64,000 bases of DNA from contig NC_133971.1 in assembly GCF_031877795.1 (NCBI RefSeq), positions 96,452,154 to 96,516,153 on the forward strand. Direction: 5' to 3'. The notes beneath the pieces are model-generated. The model ran no database searches. It was not told where the DNA came from and saw nothing but the letters and a program-made list of their open reading frames with translations. A program made the position numbers and the translations under genes. Below, in pieces: positions 35,154-46,090 of the stretch; within the stretch, counting starts at the first letter, position 1; the number at the start of each line of letters is the position of its first letter. This DNA is from Strix aluco. Its lineage: Eukaryota > Chordata > Aves > Strigiformes > Strigidae.

Positions 35154-36338
35154 GCGAGGGCTGCTGCGCAATCCCAAAGTGTCAAGGGCGGCCATGTCTT
35201 GGGGTGCGGTGACAGGAGGTTCTTCACTGGCCCCACATGGCTTTATTAACACATTGCGCTCTTAAACGTGGTAGAAATCGGTTGTTGCCCTGTAAAAGCA
35301 TAAATGGGTTTGAGAACAGCCTTCACGTAAACTGTAGCTCATTAGCCTCTACTGAAGTGCTATCGTATTGCCAAAAGATAACTGATAATAAATGATTAGC
35401 GTAGGGTGGGGCATGGCCGGGGAGGGGACGCCAGCCAATTAAGGAAGGAGCAGAAATCAAATAAGGAAGTAATTTAGAACTGAAGTGTGACTTGATTTTG
35501 CCCAGAAATAACCTCGGTCCAAATGCCCAGAATATTTTGTTTCCTCAAAAAACACGACGCCAAGTGATGGAAAAGCCGCGCCGAATAATGATAATGACTG
35601 CTGAAGAGATCTGCGGGCAGCTTTCCCTCCCCTTGCTGACCCGGGGGGGCTGGGATTTAGCTAAAACCCCCCCAAAACCTGTGTCTGCGAGCACTCGCCC
35701 TGGGGGCAGGGCTGTGGCACCGCCAGCCCCCCACGGGGTGTCTGTGTCCCCCCCGGCCCCAGCGCAGCTCCCGCCCTGCCCACCCCACAGCCGCGTGTCC
35801 CCGCAGGATGAGGACAAACGGCAAAAAACCGCCGAAACGCGCGTTTTACCCCCCCGCTGCCCTTCGCCGGGGCCCGTCCCCTCCTCAGAGCCGCCCCCGG
35901 TTCCGGTGCCTGGGCTGAGGCGGGGGGAGGAGGCGGTGAGGGCCCGGGAAGCGGGAGCGCGGTCGCTCGGGTTATTGTATTTACTTTTTCGTTAACAAAC
36001 TTCTACTCGGTTTCACCCCCGCCCCGGGACGACCCGTTTTCGAGCAGCGATGACGGCCCCCCCCCACCGCAGCGCCGATCACGGGCCGGGCCGCGGCAGG
36101 GCCCCCGTCCCCGGGGAGCTGCCGCCACCCCACAGCGCTGCGGGCGGGGGGGCACAGCCCGGCCCCTCCGGGGCACCGGGGACGGGACGCAGGCGGGCGG
36201 CGGCCGCCCTCCGCGGGGCCGGGCAATGGCGGCCGCGCGCGGGTCCCCTCAGGGAGCGGCCACCGCCCCCTTCCCGCCCCGCAGCCCCGGCGGCGCCGCT
36301 CCCGCCCGCCGGGGGGCGCCCTGCGCGCGCTGGGGGAA

Positions 36339-36389
36339 GGGCGGGGCGGGGCGGCGGCGGCTGAGGGGGAGGAGGCCCCGCCCCCCGCG
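36339..36389. promoter_or_regulatory. NEDD4L: Clustered GC boxes (Sp1/KLF type)
   Basis: GGGCGGGGCGGGGCGG at 36339-36354 holds two overlapping GGGCGG cores on the + strand. GGCCCCGCCCCCCGCG at 36374-36389 supplies the same core on the - strand. Such clusters are typical of TATA-less CpG island promoters and are the best clue to the core promoter position, roughly 350-400 bases before the start codon. Confidence 0.6.
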
Positions 36390-36475
36390 CTTTGTGCCGC
36401 TCCGCCGCCGCCGCCCCCCCCGGCCCCGTCCCCGCACCCCCCCCGGCGGATCGGCCCGGCCCGGCGGGGCTCCCC

Positions 36476-36513
36476 GCCCCCGGTCAGCCGCCCCCGGTCA
36501 GCCGCCCCCGGGG
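36476..36513. repeat. 14-bp tandem repeat in promoter/5' UTR
   Basis: GCCCCCGGTCAGCC occurs at 36476-36489 and 36490-36503, followed by a partial third copy to 36513. It is likely within the 5' UTR or just upstream. Copy-number variation here could alter leader structure. Confidence 0.85.
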
Positions 36514-36554
36514 CTCCCCGCCGCGGCCAGGGCGCGCTCCTGCGGCCGCGCTGA

Positions 36555-36743
36555 GCCTCAGCTGGCGGCAGCGCGGGCGGGCCCCAGCGCCGCCCCCGGA
36601 CAGCGCCGCCCCCGGCCCCTTCCCGCCGGCGCTCGGCTCCCGGCGGCCGCCTTCCGCCGCCCGCGGGCGAGGAGCAGCGGCGGGCGGAGGCGGAGGCTCC
36701 TCACCTGGGCCGGGCCGAGCGGGACGCCCCGCGCAACGGCTCC
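36555..36743 (+). other. NEDD4L: NEDD4L 5' UTR (start undetermined)
   Basis: This is the stretch immediately before the start codon. An in-frame stop (TGA at 36552-36554) lies 192 bases upstream with no in-frame ATG in between. That fixes 36744 as the first usable start in this frame for any transcript beginning upstream. The leader is about 75-80 percent G+C and would be highly structured. The base at -3 is T, which is weak for initiation, but +4 is G. The true 5' end may lie left of 36555. Confidence 0.6.
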
Positions 36744-36791
36744 ATGGCGACCGCGGCGGTGGAGCCGGTGTACGGGCTCTCCGAGGACGAG
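36744..36791 (+). CDS. NEDD4L: NEDD4L first coding exon (16 codons)
   Basis: The exon reads MATAAVEPVYGLSEDE and ends in GAG immediately before the donor GTGGGT at 36792, phase 0. From memory, human NEDD4L (NEDD4-2) isoforms with the full N-terminus begin MATGLGEPVYGLSEDE and continue with GESRILRVKV. Thirteen of sixteen residues agree, including the diagnostic EPVYGLSEDE, and the exon boundary falls at the same place. NEDD4L is a cytosolic HECT-type E3 ubiquitin ligase with an N-terminal C2 domain (membrane/Ca2+ binding), four WW domains that bind PY motifs, and a C-terminal HECT domain with the catalytic cysteine. Known substrates include the epithelial sodium channel ENaC, voltage-gated sodium channels and SMAD2/3, and it is inhibited by SGK1 phosphorylation. 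This exon precedes the C2 domain; the rest of the protein lies beyond the window. The difference GLG to AAV at residues 4-6 is the only change, in a GC-rich segment free to drift. NEDD4 itself has a different N-terminus, so the paralogue is unlikely. Confidence 0.93.
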
Positions 36792-39700
36792 GTGGGTCGG
36801 GGCCCCGCGGGTGGACGGGGCCGTGGGCGGCGCCATGTGTGTCCCTGGGAGCCCCCCCCGCCGCCGCCGGGGGACCGGCGCCCCTCGCCCGGCCGCCCCC
36901 CAGCGCCATTAGCCGCCGCGGCGGAGGGGGGGGCGGCGCGAAGCCGGCCCCGGCAGCAGCCCCCGCCGGCCGGGCGAAGGTCGAGGGTCGGTCCGGGAGG
37001 GCGCCCGGGAGAGCCCGCCCCGCCCCGTGGGGCTCCGCGGGGCTCCGCGCCCCCGCCCGGCGCCACCCGCGGGTGCGGGGGGCGGGGGGGGAACGGGACG
37101 TGGCGGCGGGTCCGTGGGGTGCCCTGTCCCGGGGAGCCCCCGGCGGGGGCGGCCGCCTGCGGTGACCGGGGGAGCGTCTGCAGCCCCCCCCGTGTCCGCG
37201 GGCGGGCCCGGGCGCTGTGCGGCGGGGCTTGGGGAGGGTTGGGGGGGGCTGGTGGCGAACAGAGAGCCGGGGCTGGCGACCGAGCCGCTGCTTCGCCCGC
37301 CCGGCCCGGTGAAGGGGCTCGGCCGGTGTCCCCGGGGCGGGCGGGGGGGCCCGGGCCCGCCCTGTGCCGGGAGCGGGTGTCACACGCAGATGGGGCTGGC
37401 GAAGCTGGGTCGGACTGGTGACAAGTAGTGCCCGTGTTGTGGCTCTGCCGGGGGACGACTCCTGCAGAGCCAGATGCGGTGCGAACGCCTTAAATATGCA
37501 TGAGCGGAGCAGTCCGCTTCATCTGCCCTGAATGTTAGAAATCGGAGCTAATGCCCCTATTATTTCCCCGCCTTGGCCAGGCACTCCTTTTTCTTAGTAA
37601 GCAGTGTAATAAAGCGTCGGAAAAGGGCGAAGCTGTGTTACTGTTCTGTGATTTCAGCGCATCGACTGCTAGTATCGGGCATATGGCTTGCCCAGGTTGT
37701 ATTTTTACAGGAGTGAATAATAATAATAATTACAACAATATTATGTCTGGTTTCACGGGACTCAACATGAAGGGCCGTCTGTCACTTTTTTTTGTGGTAT
37801 AGAAGAAACTGGCATAAAAAAATCTGACTGTGGAAGTTGCCAGACAATTTTATTACCTATTATATTTGAATGGCACCAAATCTAGATGACTTGTGCTGTT
37901 TAATTCTATTTGGAACAGAGGTTCTTTGGCTGGAGTGGGTGTTTTTATAAAGAGGGGGGTGGGTGGTTCATCTTTTGTCGATTTGTGAAGCGGTGAGCGC
38001 AGTCTGGTTTAAATGTACTGGATGAGTGTGAAGGTAGGGGAGAAGGAAGCGCGCTGCAAGAGCCTTGGGCGCGTACCACGGCGAGCACAAAATCGGAGGG
38101 AAGCTGTTCCTCCCTGGTTGTTTTCCTAAGCCTTCCCGTGTGGAGGAGCCCGGCTGGCAGCAGTCCCCGGGCTGCTCTCTCTGCTGGGGCCGGTGCTGAG
38201 CCCTCGGTGGGGATCTGTCCCGCTCCCAGTGCCCGGGGACCTCTCTGGGCTGAAGAAAGAGCCGGGCTGGCGGGGCCTGCTGTCCCAGTGCGGGCACCCC
38301 AGGGCGCTTGCTGGGCGGCGGTGACACACCTTCACGGACTCGGGGGTGTTAGCAAGGGGGATCTGTGCAGAAAAGGGAAACCTGTGAGCCGCCCTGCCGT
38401 GCCCCAAATGGTGGCTGAGAGCGGAATGCTGGAGTCTGGCTGCTGCTCTTTTTGTGGCGTGCGTACTCGCCGCTATCTTTTGTCCCTGCCCGCTTCCTCG
38501 ACGTGTGCTGGTGCTTGCACAGAATGTTAAGGAAAACGAGTACACGGCGGAATCCACTGGACGGAGGAGTGCGGCGGCTGGGCGAGGGCCGTTGCTGCAG
38601 CGGGGCTCGTGTCCCCAGCGCGGGCTGGCGCCCTGGCCCGCCGAAGGGTGGGCATGGCCGTCCGAGTAGGAAGAGACGTCTGTGGCTGGCCTCCCGAGGT
38701 GAAACCAGGCGGTTTGAAAAAGAACTGCTTGGGAAGGCAAGTCTCTGGTCTCTCCGCGTTACCCACGGTGGTCCCACATCACAGATGCAGTGGTGACTGC
38801 AACCACCCTACCTGGGAGGAACAACGGACCGGTTCTTTGTCATCTGGATCGCTGCCGACCCTGATGGCGCTGGACGCTTCGCAGAGCAGTGATCATCTGA
38901 AAAATACAACAGGAGACAGCAAATGGAAGTAGGTGGAAGAAAGAGGAAGAAGGGCTGGGGTGAGGAGGGGAGCGCAGGCGGTATTACCCAGCCCGATGGG
39001 CAGTAGTTTCAATGCGCCAGCAGCCCAAACTCTTGTGGGGTCTGTGGTCAACGTATGGGCGAAGGAGAGCGCTGCAGGAGGAGAATCCCTCAGGAAGGCG
39101 GCTGGATGTGTAAGCTTCATTAAAGGTGAATCTGAAGAGGTTGAGGGAGGCAGGTATGTTTACAGCTTCATGGCGCGCTAGCTTCTGTGGTAATGGCTTC
39201 CCATTAGTGTTGGCTTGGACTTGCCTTTTTGTTTTGAAAAGCAAAATCTCTTTGCTAGTCTTGAGAGGCTGAATCACATACGCGGCTGTTAGTTTTTCCT
39301 TGTTCCTACCTCGGTTTGCAGTACAGTTTTGCAGTTCTGTTGTATACTGCTTTATGTAGGGTTTTAAGTAGGCCTGATGTAGGACTACCAGTTCAAGCGC
39401 ATTTCCTGACTGCAAAAAGTAGTCGTTTAAATGTAAGCTAGACTTGCTTAATGGCTTCCCATAAACATAGCAGTATCTCTTACAAATAATTAAGCACAGG
39501 CTTAACTTCTGCTTGCACAGTAGATGAACATGTCAGTAGGCCTACTTCATGTCTTAAATGAAGCATATGCTTAAGTGTTTGCAGAGTTTGTGCCTACATT
39601 AATCTCTGTAAATAGCTATAATTCTCAGTGGATACCTTCAATATGGACATCTGTTCTTATTTTGTTCAAATACTCTCATAGGCGTTAAGACACTCGGTAG

Positions 39701-39895
39701 TTTCGGGGCTTACTGAGTCACAGATGACAAGCCAACCATCGCATTTAGCCACTGTCAGACTGTGTTTTTCTTCAAATGTTGTTTTGATAAATCTGCCTCT
39801 TTGTAAATGTGAACTATACAAAATTTGAGATTAATCTATTAGCTGTAAATCAGATTTACTGCTGTAAGTCAGGTTTGCTTCCTATGAGTTTTCCA

Positions 39896-40081
39896 CTGTG
39901 AGGGTGACTTCAGGAGTGGCCCTGGTTGCCCAGCGGGGTGGTGGAGTCTCGGTCCCTGGCGCTGTTCGGAAGCCATCTGGAGATGGTCCCGGGCTGCCGG
40001 CTCTAGCTCGCGTTGGTGGGGGGGGGGGCAGATGACCTCCAGAGGTCCCTGCCAACCTTAGCCAGGCTGTGATTCTATGAA
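39896..40081 (+). mobile_element. CR1 LINE 3' end, + strand
   Basis: This is a clear CR1 3' terminus. GAGGGTGAC, GGTTGCCCAG, GGTGGTGGAGTCTC, GGAGATGGTC and GATGACCTCCAGAGGTCCCT appear in order, ending in the CR1-typical GTGATTCTATGA with no poly(A) tail. A long G-run (about 40018-40028) has expanded inside it. At about 185 bases it is the usual severely 5'-truncated copy. CR1 is the dominant LINE of birds and other sauropsids, which supports the organism call. Confidence 0.95.
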
Positions 40082-43000
40082 ATCATGTTTACATAGGCTA
40101 TTGGAAGCTTAGGTGCTCTCATGCAGTCTTTAAATGCCAGTAGATTAAAAAACTTACACCCCTTCGTAGCTGAAAATGGTTTTGTTCCTGCGTAGAGCCC
40201 TCCTCCTCCTAACCCAAGCTGTGTCTCTGTGGCACACGCTTGGGTTGTGAGACTGTGTCTGTGAAATGCTGCTGCTGTTAACAGTGACGGGTCCTCAGTG
40301 CTGGCCTTGCGGGGAGAAGGGGGGCGAAACCAGAAGCACCAGCCCAGGTGCCATAAGCGATTCCCCAGCTTTCAGTGATCCTTTGTTTGAGGAGTTGTTC
40401 CTGAACCGTTGAATACATCAGGAACGTTGATTTTTAGGAATTACTGGCTTAATCTCATAAACTTAATTTACTTTTTAGTTGTCTTTATTCCCCGCCCCCT
40501 CTCCCCCCATAAGAAGAAAGGAAATAATACGTTCCCTTAGAGAAGTACTCCCCTCATTTGTTTCAGTTTGGGTTTCTTGAGAGTCATTGAATTGAACGTG
40601 GCCCAAACAAAATGGAAGGTTCCACAAGTACTCCCTTCCCCTTTCTCAGTGTGCTTAGGTAGAAGAAAAACTTGCAGCTTTTTGTATCTCATTTGGTTGA
40701 CTAAATAATGTGTCTTCAGAAAAAGATCTTTGAAGAAAGGGTATCTTTTTATATTTTAAAATATAGGCAAAAAAGAGGTTCATATATGAAACTGCTCTCT
40801 CTAATTCCAGCATTCTTCTCTTTTCAAGTTCTATTCAACTTCTGTGACTTGTGACTGAATAAACTGAAATTACAAGCTTCCTACTGAGATGACATTTTGT
40901 CATGCATTGGAAATTGTCAAAAAGGAGCTTATGTTCATGAAAATACTTTGATACATGAGATATAATTGCATATGCCTTAAAAAAAAAAGTTCTGGAGGTA
41001 GGCACTGCAGCTTAGCCTCTTTTTCTCATCTTAGTTCTTGTGTACTGTATGGGGCAAAGCATTGTGTGTAAGGAATGAATCCTGAAGGATTCCAAGACCT
41101 CAGGAGCCTCTGGGGCACTCTGCTTTTAATGACACAATTCTGGTAAATACAAGCGAAAACAGTTTTCAGGTATGACGGCAACGGTACCTGTGGATGGGAT
41201 GAACCTCTGTAAAGCGTAGGCTTATCTTGCCCAACATCAGGGTAAAGGATAAAAATAAGACTTGCCACAGTGCTGTCATGGTGAAGTGCGGCTTGGGCCC
41301 TGAGGTGACAGGGAATATGGCTGCAATACAGCGGAGAAGCTCTCTGGGCAAACTGTTTCAAGATGAGGCACGTGGGAAGTTGGCTTTTGTGTTCCTGATG
41401 GATTTGTGGCTCTGGAGGGATCTCCCTGGTGGGTGTCTCTTTCCCTCTACTTGAATGTCATGTTAATGAAGTTCAGCTGGGTGTTTTGGTGGGGTCCATG
41501 ACATGGGGCTACCAAGGCTTTGGAAGGAGCATGTTATCACACTGCTTACTGATTAGCTGGATTTATTACTGAGGAAAAAGCCTTCAATGTTTCCTCCCCC
41601 GCTTGACTCAGTGACAAAGCGGTGACACAGTAGAGTTCACTGTTGGATTTTTCTATTTTGCCTTTCAAGCAAACCATAAATTTTTGAAATAAGCCTGATG
41701 GTGAGTTGGGGGGGGAACGTCTGTTCTAGGTGGTTGAATTCTATTGAAGGCAATGTTTCCTGATACGCTGCCTCGATGGTAAAACTCTTGCTGCTCACCC
41801 TGCTCGTGCACGGCAGCTGTGCAGCCAGCCGAGGCGTTCCCAGCCCAGGGCCGGCGCCTGGAGGGGGCTCGGAACCTGCGTCCCCCCCTCATTGCGTGGG
41901 TCTGGGTGCATTGTCCGGCTTCATTCACTCCAGATCAGCCTACCTGGAGCAGGAGGCTTTTATCTAGAAAAGCCCCCTCGGGTTCCTGAGAAGATACACC
42001 TTCCGAGAACAACGCTGCGAGCAGACTCGTTAAAAAAGAGAGGCCTGTTGTTTCTGCTCTGGTTATATAAAAGCATCACTCTTCCATCAGAGTGCGAGCA
42101 GGGGCCTCCCTTGGTCACAGCAGTGACACAGTGTCTTAGGAATAAGCAATTCAGAATGATAACTTTTTTATTGACTTTTTAAATGGAAAAAAAAAAACCA
42201 ACCCAACCCAAATTGGTTTTATAGATTCTAAGTGCATTGGCTTCCCAGGGACAGCACGTAAAACTTTAAATGATGATTTTAAAAGTCCAGATAAGGAAGC
42301 ATTTCATAAATGAAAGGGCTTGCATATCTACTTGTTGTGGCATAATAACAAAATGAATAGGCTGTGGTTCTCAGTAGGTCAATGGGTTTTCATGAAAACT
42401 TGCATTTTAAACCTGCTTTTAATGAGTTACCAGCCCATTTTGGCCACTGTTACTGACACTAAGTAAATTCTAGTTTTAACGTAAAATTAATGTGAAGACA
42501 TTCAAGGTGGTTTGCACTAAAATGCAGATCTGAGGGAGCGAAAAAAACGTTGGGTTTACATCCAGCTGCGTCTCGCCGCCCCTGCTCTCCTGCACAGCCC
42601 GTGGGTTCTTTGCCCACCCCGGGGATGGAGCTGCCGGTGGGAGGGGGCTCGCTGGGGTTGGCGTTTCCACCACCCGTGCCCTGGGTTGGCCGTTGGAGGG
42701 CACTGTGTGATGGGGAATGGAAAGGCGAGGTTCTCCCCGTTTCTGCACAGACACCATCTTCCCGGGGAGTAAACATGGACTGTGAGCCTCAGGCCTGCGG
42801 AGCGAAGCCTTCTGCAGGCGCCCGGAGTCGGCTCTAATGAGTCTCTGACAGGGTCTGCGTGTTTCTGTGTTGAAAATATAACCAAGGGTGATGATAACCA
42901 CGAGCGCAAAATGAGCTTTCTTTTCAGAAGGGAGTAAAATGACTGTCCTAGGGTGTTCTGGGAAGAAAGAGCGCACCACTGCAGCTTCTAGGTTGGAGCT

Positions 43001-44917
43001 GCCTCTTCAGACACTGAGAGGTTCAAGGGGTTACAAAATACTCATCCTTTCTAAACCAAATACAGCTCGCTATGCAAGATAAACCATCTCCACAGGTGCT
43101 CTAAGATCCGGAGGCCACATCAGAGATTGCGGGACTCGGTGCTATGACCTGTATCCGTGTCGTACTTGTGGGTGATGCTGCGTGAAGCCCAGACGAGGCA
43201 TGTGCCATGGGGGCTCTGTGTGGCAGCTGTCTGCCCGTGTCGCAAGATCTGATGTAGATGCAGCCTGTTTGGCAGCTAACTGATTTCAGCTGAATCAGGC
43301 TAAATCGACAGCCTCTTAGTCCTGGAGGATTATATGGGGCCAAGACCTCTTGCTTAATTAAACACATAGAAACTGGGGCTTTTCTGAGTGAGCTGGAAAC
43401 TGCCAGGCCTTTTCATAGCCGTGAGGGATGGGTTATCCAACAGCTTCAGTCAATAAAAAGTCGTAGATGCAGTATTGATGTGCAGGAGTAGTTTTAGTTT
43501 GTTTTATAAATTTTGGTGTCGGTGAACAGAGAAAATCTCATTAACTTTCCTAAATTTCTTCATCTTTTGCTTTCACTGCTACTTCCTCTTAAATGTTTAA
43601 TTGTGTTGAATAAGAGAGTTTTACTGTAGCAGTGAAAGAAATGCTACTAGGCAGCTCTGTCCCCTTTTAGAAAGAAATGAAGTGTAATCTTGTAAACACT
43701 GTTATTTTCGGTAAGCTGGGTAGGAATGCAGTGGCAGGTTGGGTGACTTCTCCGACCTGCGCACGGGGAGAAAGGAATGTGGTTTTACTGCTGGCATGCT
43801 CAGCTCAGCTGGGGACGTGAGCTGCAGCCATTTCATTACTAAAACTTGCCAGGGGTTTTATTTACCTTCAGCAGGGACTAGAACTGTAGCTTTCAGAAGT
43901 ACTTAACCTGCTGTCATGCCAGCTTTTTCCAGCGTGGGGTTCTTAAACTGCCAGGATCTTAATGCTGGAGCGCTCCCTTCCACTGCTCCCTCCCTCTTTT
44001 CCTCTCCCCTCCCATAAAGAAGGAATTAAAACAAAACCTTAGGAAATGGATAGTTTTCTGCAAAGAGGGAGCAATTTGCTAGTAATTAATTTTAAAGTAG
44101 GAGATGTGGTTAAATTGCACGGACCTGGAAGCTAGCTGCAGTTAAAATAGATAACACCCCCTCTAACCTCCCCAAACCAAATCTGAGAACTTGATCCTGG
44201 AAATGTATTATGAAATGTCTGTCTTCCAGATGATGTCTTGACTGGGCAACAAACTTGATGTGTATATTTGTAATTGCTCATTTTTTCCTCCCTCCATTCT
44301 TTTAACCTTAATTCCTGTGCACTGGCAGGATGTAGATATTTGTCAGAATCCTGATTTCTAGGAATTAGGAACCTTGCCTGTAATCAAAGGAAATATCTAC
44401 AATTCTGAGAACACTGTCAGGATATGAGGAATAACTCCATGAATGAGTTGTGCTTTGCGTTTAAGCTATAGTACCTTATTTTTGTGCCTAACTGCATGGA
44501 TTAGTGTTGTTTTGTTGGTGTCATGCCAACTCAAGACAGGTTTTCTTTTTTTAATGTAGTTATCTGCTGGAGAAGAGCAGAATTGTTCAGAATGGTGCAC
44601 AATCTTGTCCTCTTTCCTTTGGCAGTTCCTAGTTTTGAGTAATCCTGGCTTGAGGAGGGAAGTATGTTCATATAATCTGTGCTTTTCTGTGTTTGTTTTT
44701 AATTGAAAGCAGTTCAGAGTTTTACTCTTTTTAAGCATCTTTGTGTAGATGATCACACTGGTCCGTGGCAGGATTTTGGAGAGATGGCAGTGATGAGTAA
44801 GTCTCAGGAGAAGGTGTCCTGGGATGACTTCCTCATCAACCTTCGATCTGGTAACTGGTGCAGTGGGGAAGAATTCTCTGCTTCTGGCCTCTTCCCAGTG
44901 AGACTGGACGTGAGCCC

Positions 44918-45040
44918 TCGAGCACGCTGCTCCGGGAGCCTCGGCTGGTGTCCGGGAGCCTCGGCTGGTGTCCGGGAGCCTCGGCTGGTGTCCGGGAGCT
45001 CTCGAGCACGCTGCTCCCTGAGCCTCGCCTGGTGTCCGTG
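44918..45040. repeat. 20-bp GC-rich tandem repeat in a larger duplication
   Basis: Three exact copies of the 20-mer CTCGGCTGGTGTCCGGGAGC run from 44940 to 44999. They are flanked on both sides by CTCGAGCACGCTGCTCC (44918-44934 and 45001-45017), and a diverged copy (CTCGCCTGGTGTCCGTG) follows the second flank. An ancestral unit of flank plus 20-mer was therefore duplicated and the 20-mer then amplified. Because 20 is not a multiple of 3, the unit reads through all frames. It produces open frames of about 200 codons on both strands (44703-45299 on +, 44466-45065 on -), neither resembling a known protein. Confidence 0.93.
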
Positions 45041-46029
45041 CACATGTAAGGTCATCGCCGCTCAAATGGTTCTTCGTTCTTCTGTTCCCCCTGCGTCTGT
45101 GGGTGGGTTGTGGTTGTGTTTAAGGTCTTTGGAGGATGAAGAAGCATTTTGTCTTCCAAGAACGAAGTGTTCTGGAAGATTAACTAATAGCAAGGAAGAA
45201 GTTTTCTGGGATGTGTTGAAGGGAGGAGAGCCAAAGGAATTTTTTTGGTTTTGTGCTCTGTTTGCAGTCCTCCTCGATGTATTTATCCAGTTTCTCTGAG
45301 AGAGAGTATCAGGTCTCCTTCATGCTGTGGAGTAGCTTATGTAAACTGTCGTCAACTCTTGAAATAAGTCAACAAAAGTATTTAACTTTTTAATCATTGA
45401 GAAATTACACTAGAGACGTGGCTTCACATTCTCAGTATTTCTTTTCTGCTGAACACCAGCCAGGCTTTTTTTCTTCTTAGCTTTTGGTGTGTTTGTATGA
45501 AATCTTGCTTCATTTTTTCTGATAAATGAAAGCAGAGACATTTCACTAAAACTTCTTTGTCTGTTTGTTTGAACAACCTTAATAAATGACCATTTATTAA
45601 AAAAAAAAAAATTCTTGGCTGATTTTATAAGTTTTTGCCAGCCCTCCTTACAGCCAGCTAGTGATAAGGTGTTCTGGCCAATGTGTAATGGAAACCATAG
45701 TCTTGTGGTCATCAGATCCTGATTCTGCTGTGTCCAAAAAGAAGTAATAGTAATAAAAAAAAAAAAACCTGAATGAAAATGAAAGGCTGACTTTCTGTTA
45801 TGATCAGATTGCCTCATTTCCTTGGTTTGAATTGAGAGATACAGCTTCAGTCTCTGGAAGGTCCTTGAGCCTTAAGTCCGTGGAAGCTAGGAGGTAATAC
45901 CATTTTGTTGCCAGGTTTTTCCCCATATCTTTTTCTCTTTAGTGTTTCCTTATAGTCGGGGTATAACTACACCTATGAGTTAAAGGATGTCTTCTGTGTC
46001 CTTCTGGTTTTTCATATTTATCTGCGTAC

Positions 46030-46090
46030 TTCCTTAGGTAATACAGGTCTCTAGAACCTAAATTGGGAAGGGCCAGTAGATCGTCTGGCT
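46030..46090 (-). mobile_element. Possible CR1 3' tail, minus strand
   Basis: The + strand reads CTCTAGAACCTAAATTGGGA then AGGGCCAGTAGATCGTCTGG then CTCCA. It resembles the antisense CR1 tail, in which a TCTAGAAT-like motif, TTGGAAGGGACC and AGATCATCTAGT follow each other. It is short and diverged. Sequence to the right (to about 46340) does not clearly continue the element. Confidence 0.4.

Larger units (their letters stand above)
35640..37430 (+). promoter_or_regulatory. NEDD4L: NEDD4L CpG island promoter
   Basis: This is the largest CpG island in the window, about 1.8 kb. G+C is very high, CpG is at or near expected frequency, and long C- and G-runs occur throughout. It surrounds the first coding exon of NEDD4L. 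No TATA box is evident. GC boxes at 36339-36389 and an NRF1/CTCF-like block around 36306-36330 (CCGCCGGGGGGCGCC and CTGCGCGCGCTGG) fit a broad housekeeping-type promoter. The transcription start is not determinable from sequence but is probably between about 36390 and 36700. Such islands are often bidirectional, so an antisense non-coding transcript running left is plausible. Abundant G-runs make G-quadruplex formation likely. Confidence 0.85.

Noticed and set aside
35010..35210. Possible histone-tail-like Ala-Lys protein
   Set aside because: There is no start codon in frame and the flanking residues do not resemble any histone; the tract is a hexanucleotide repeat.
36744..36791. NEDD4 rather than NEDD4L
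   Set aside because: The EPVYGLSEDE sequence and the exon boundary match the NEDD4L N-terminus; the NEDD4 N-terminus differs.
36226..37421. Long open frames on both strands (up to about 299 codons) in the NEDD4L CpG island
   Set aside because: They overlap each other in several frames, are made of Pro/Ala/Gly/Arg and reflect stop-poor GC-rich DNA. Only the first 16 codons of the frame starting at 36744 are supported, by homology and a splice donor.
39070..39130. Candidate NEDD4L exon 2 from the in-frame string GGAGAATCCCTCAGG (Gly-Glu-Ser-Leu-Arg)
   Set aside because: The following residues do not match ILRVKVVSGIDLAKKD and no proper acceptor precedes it.
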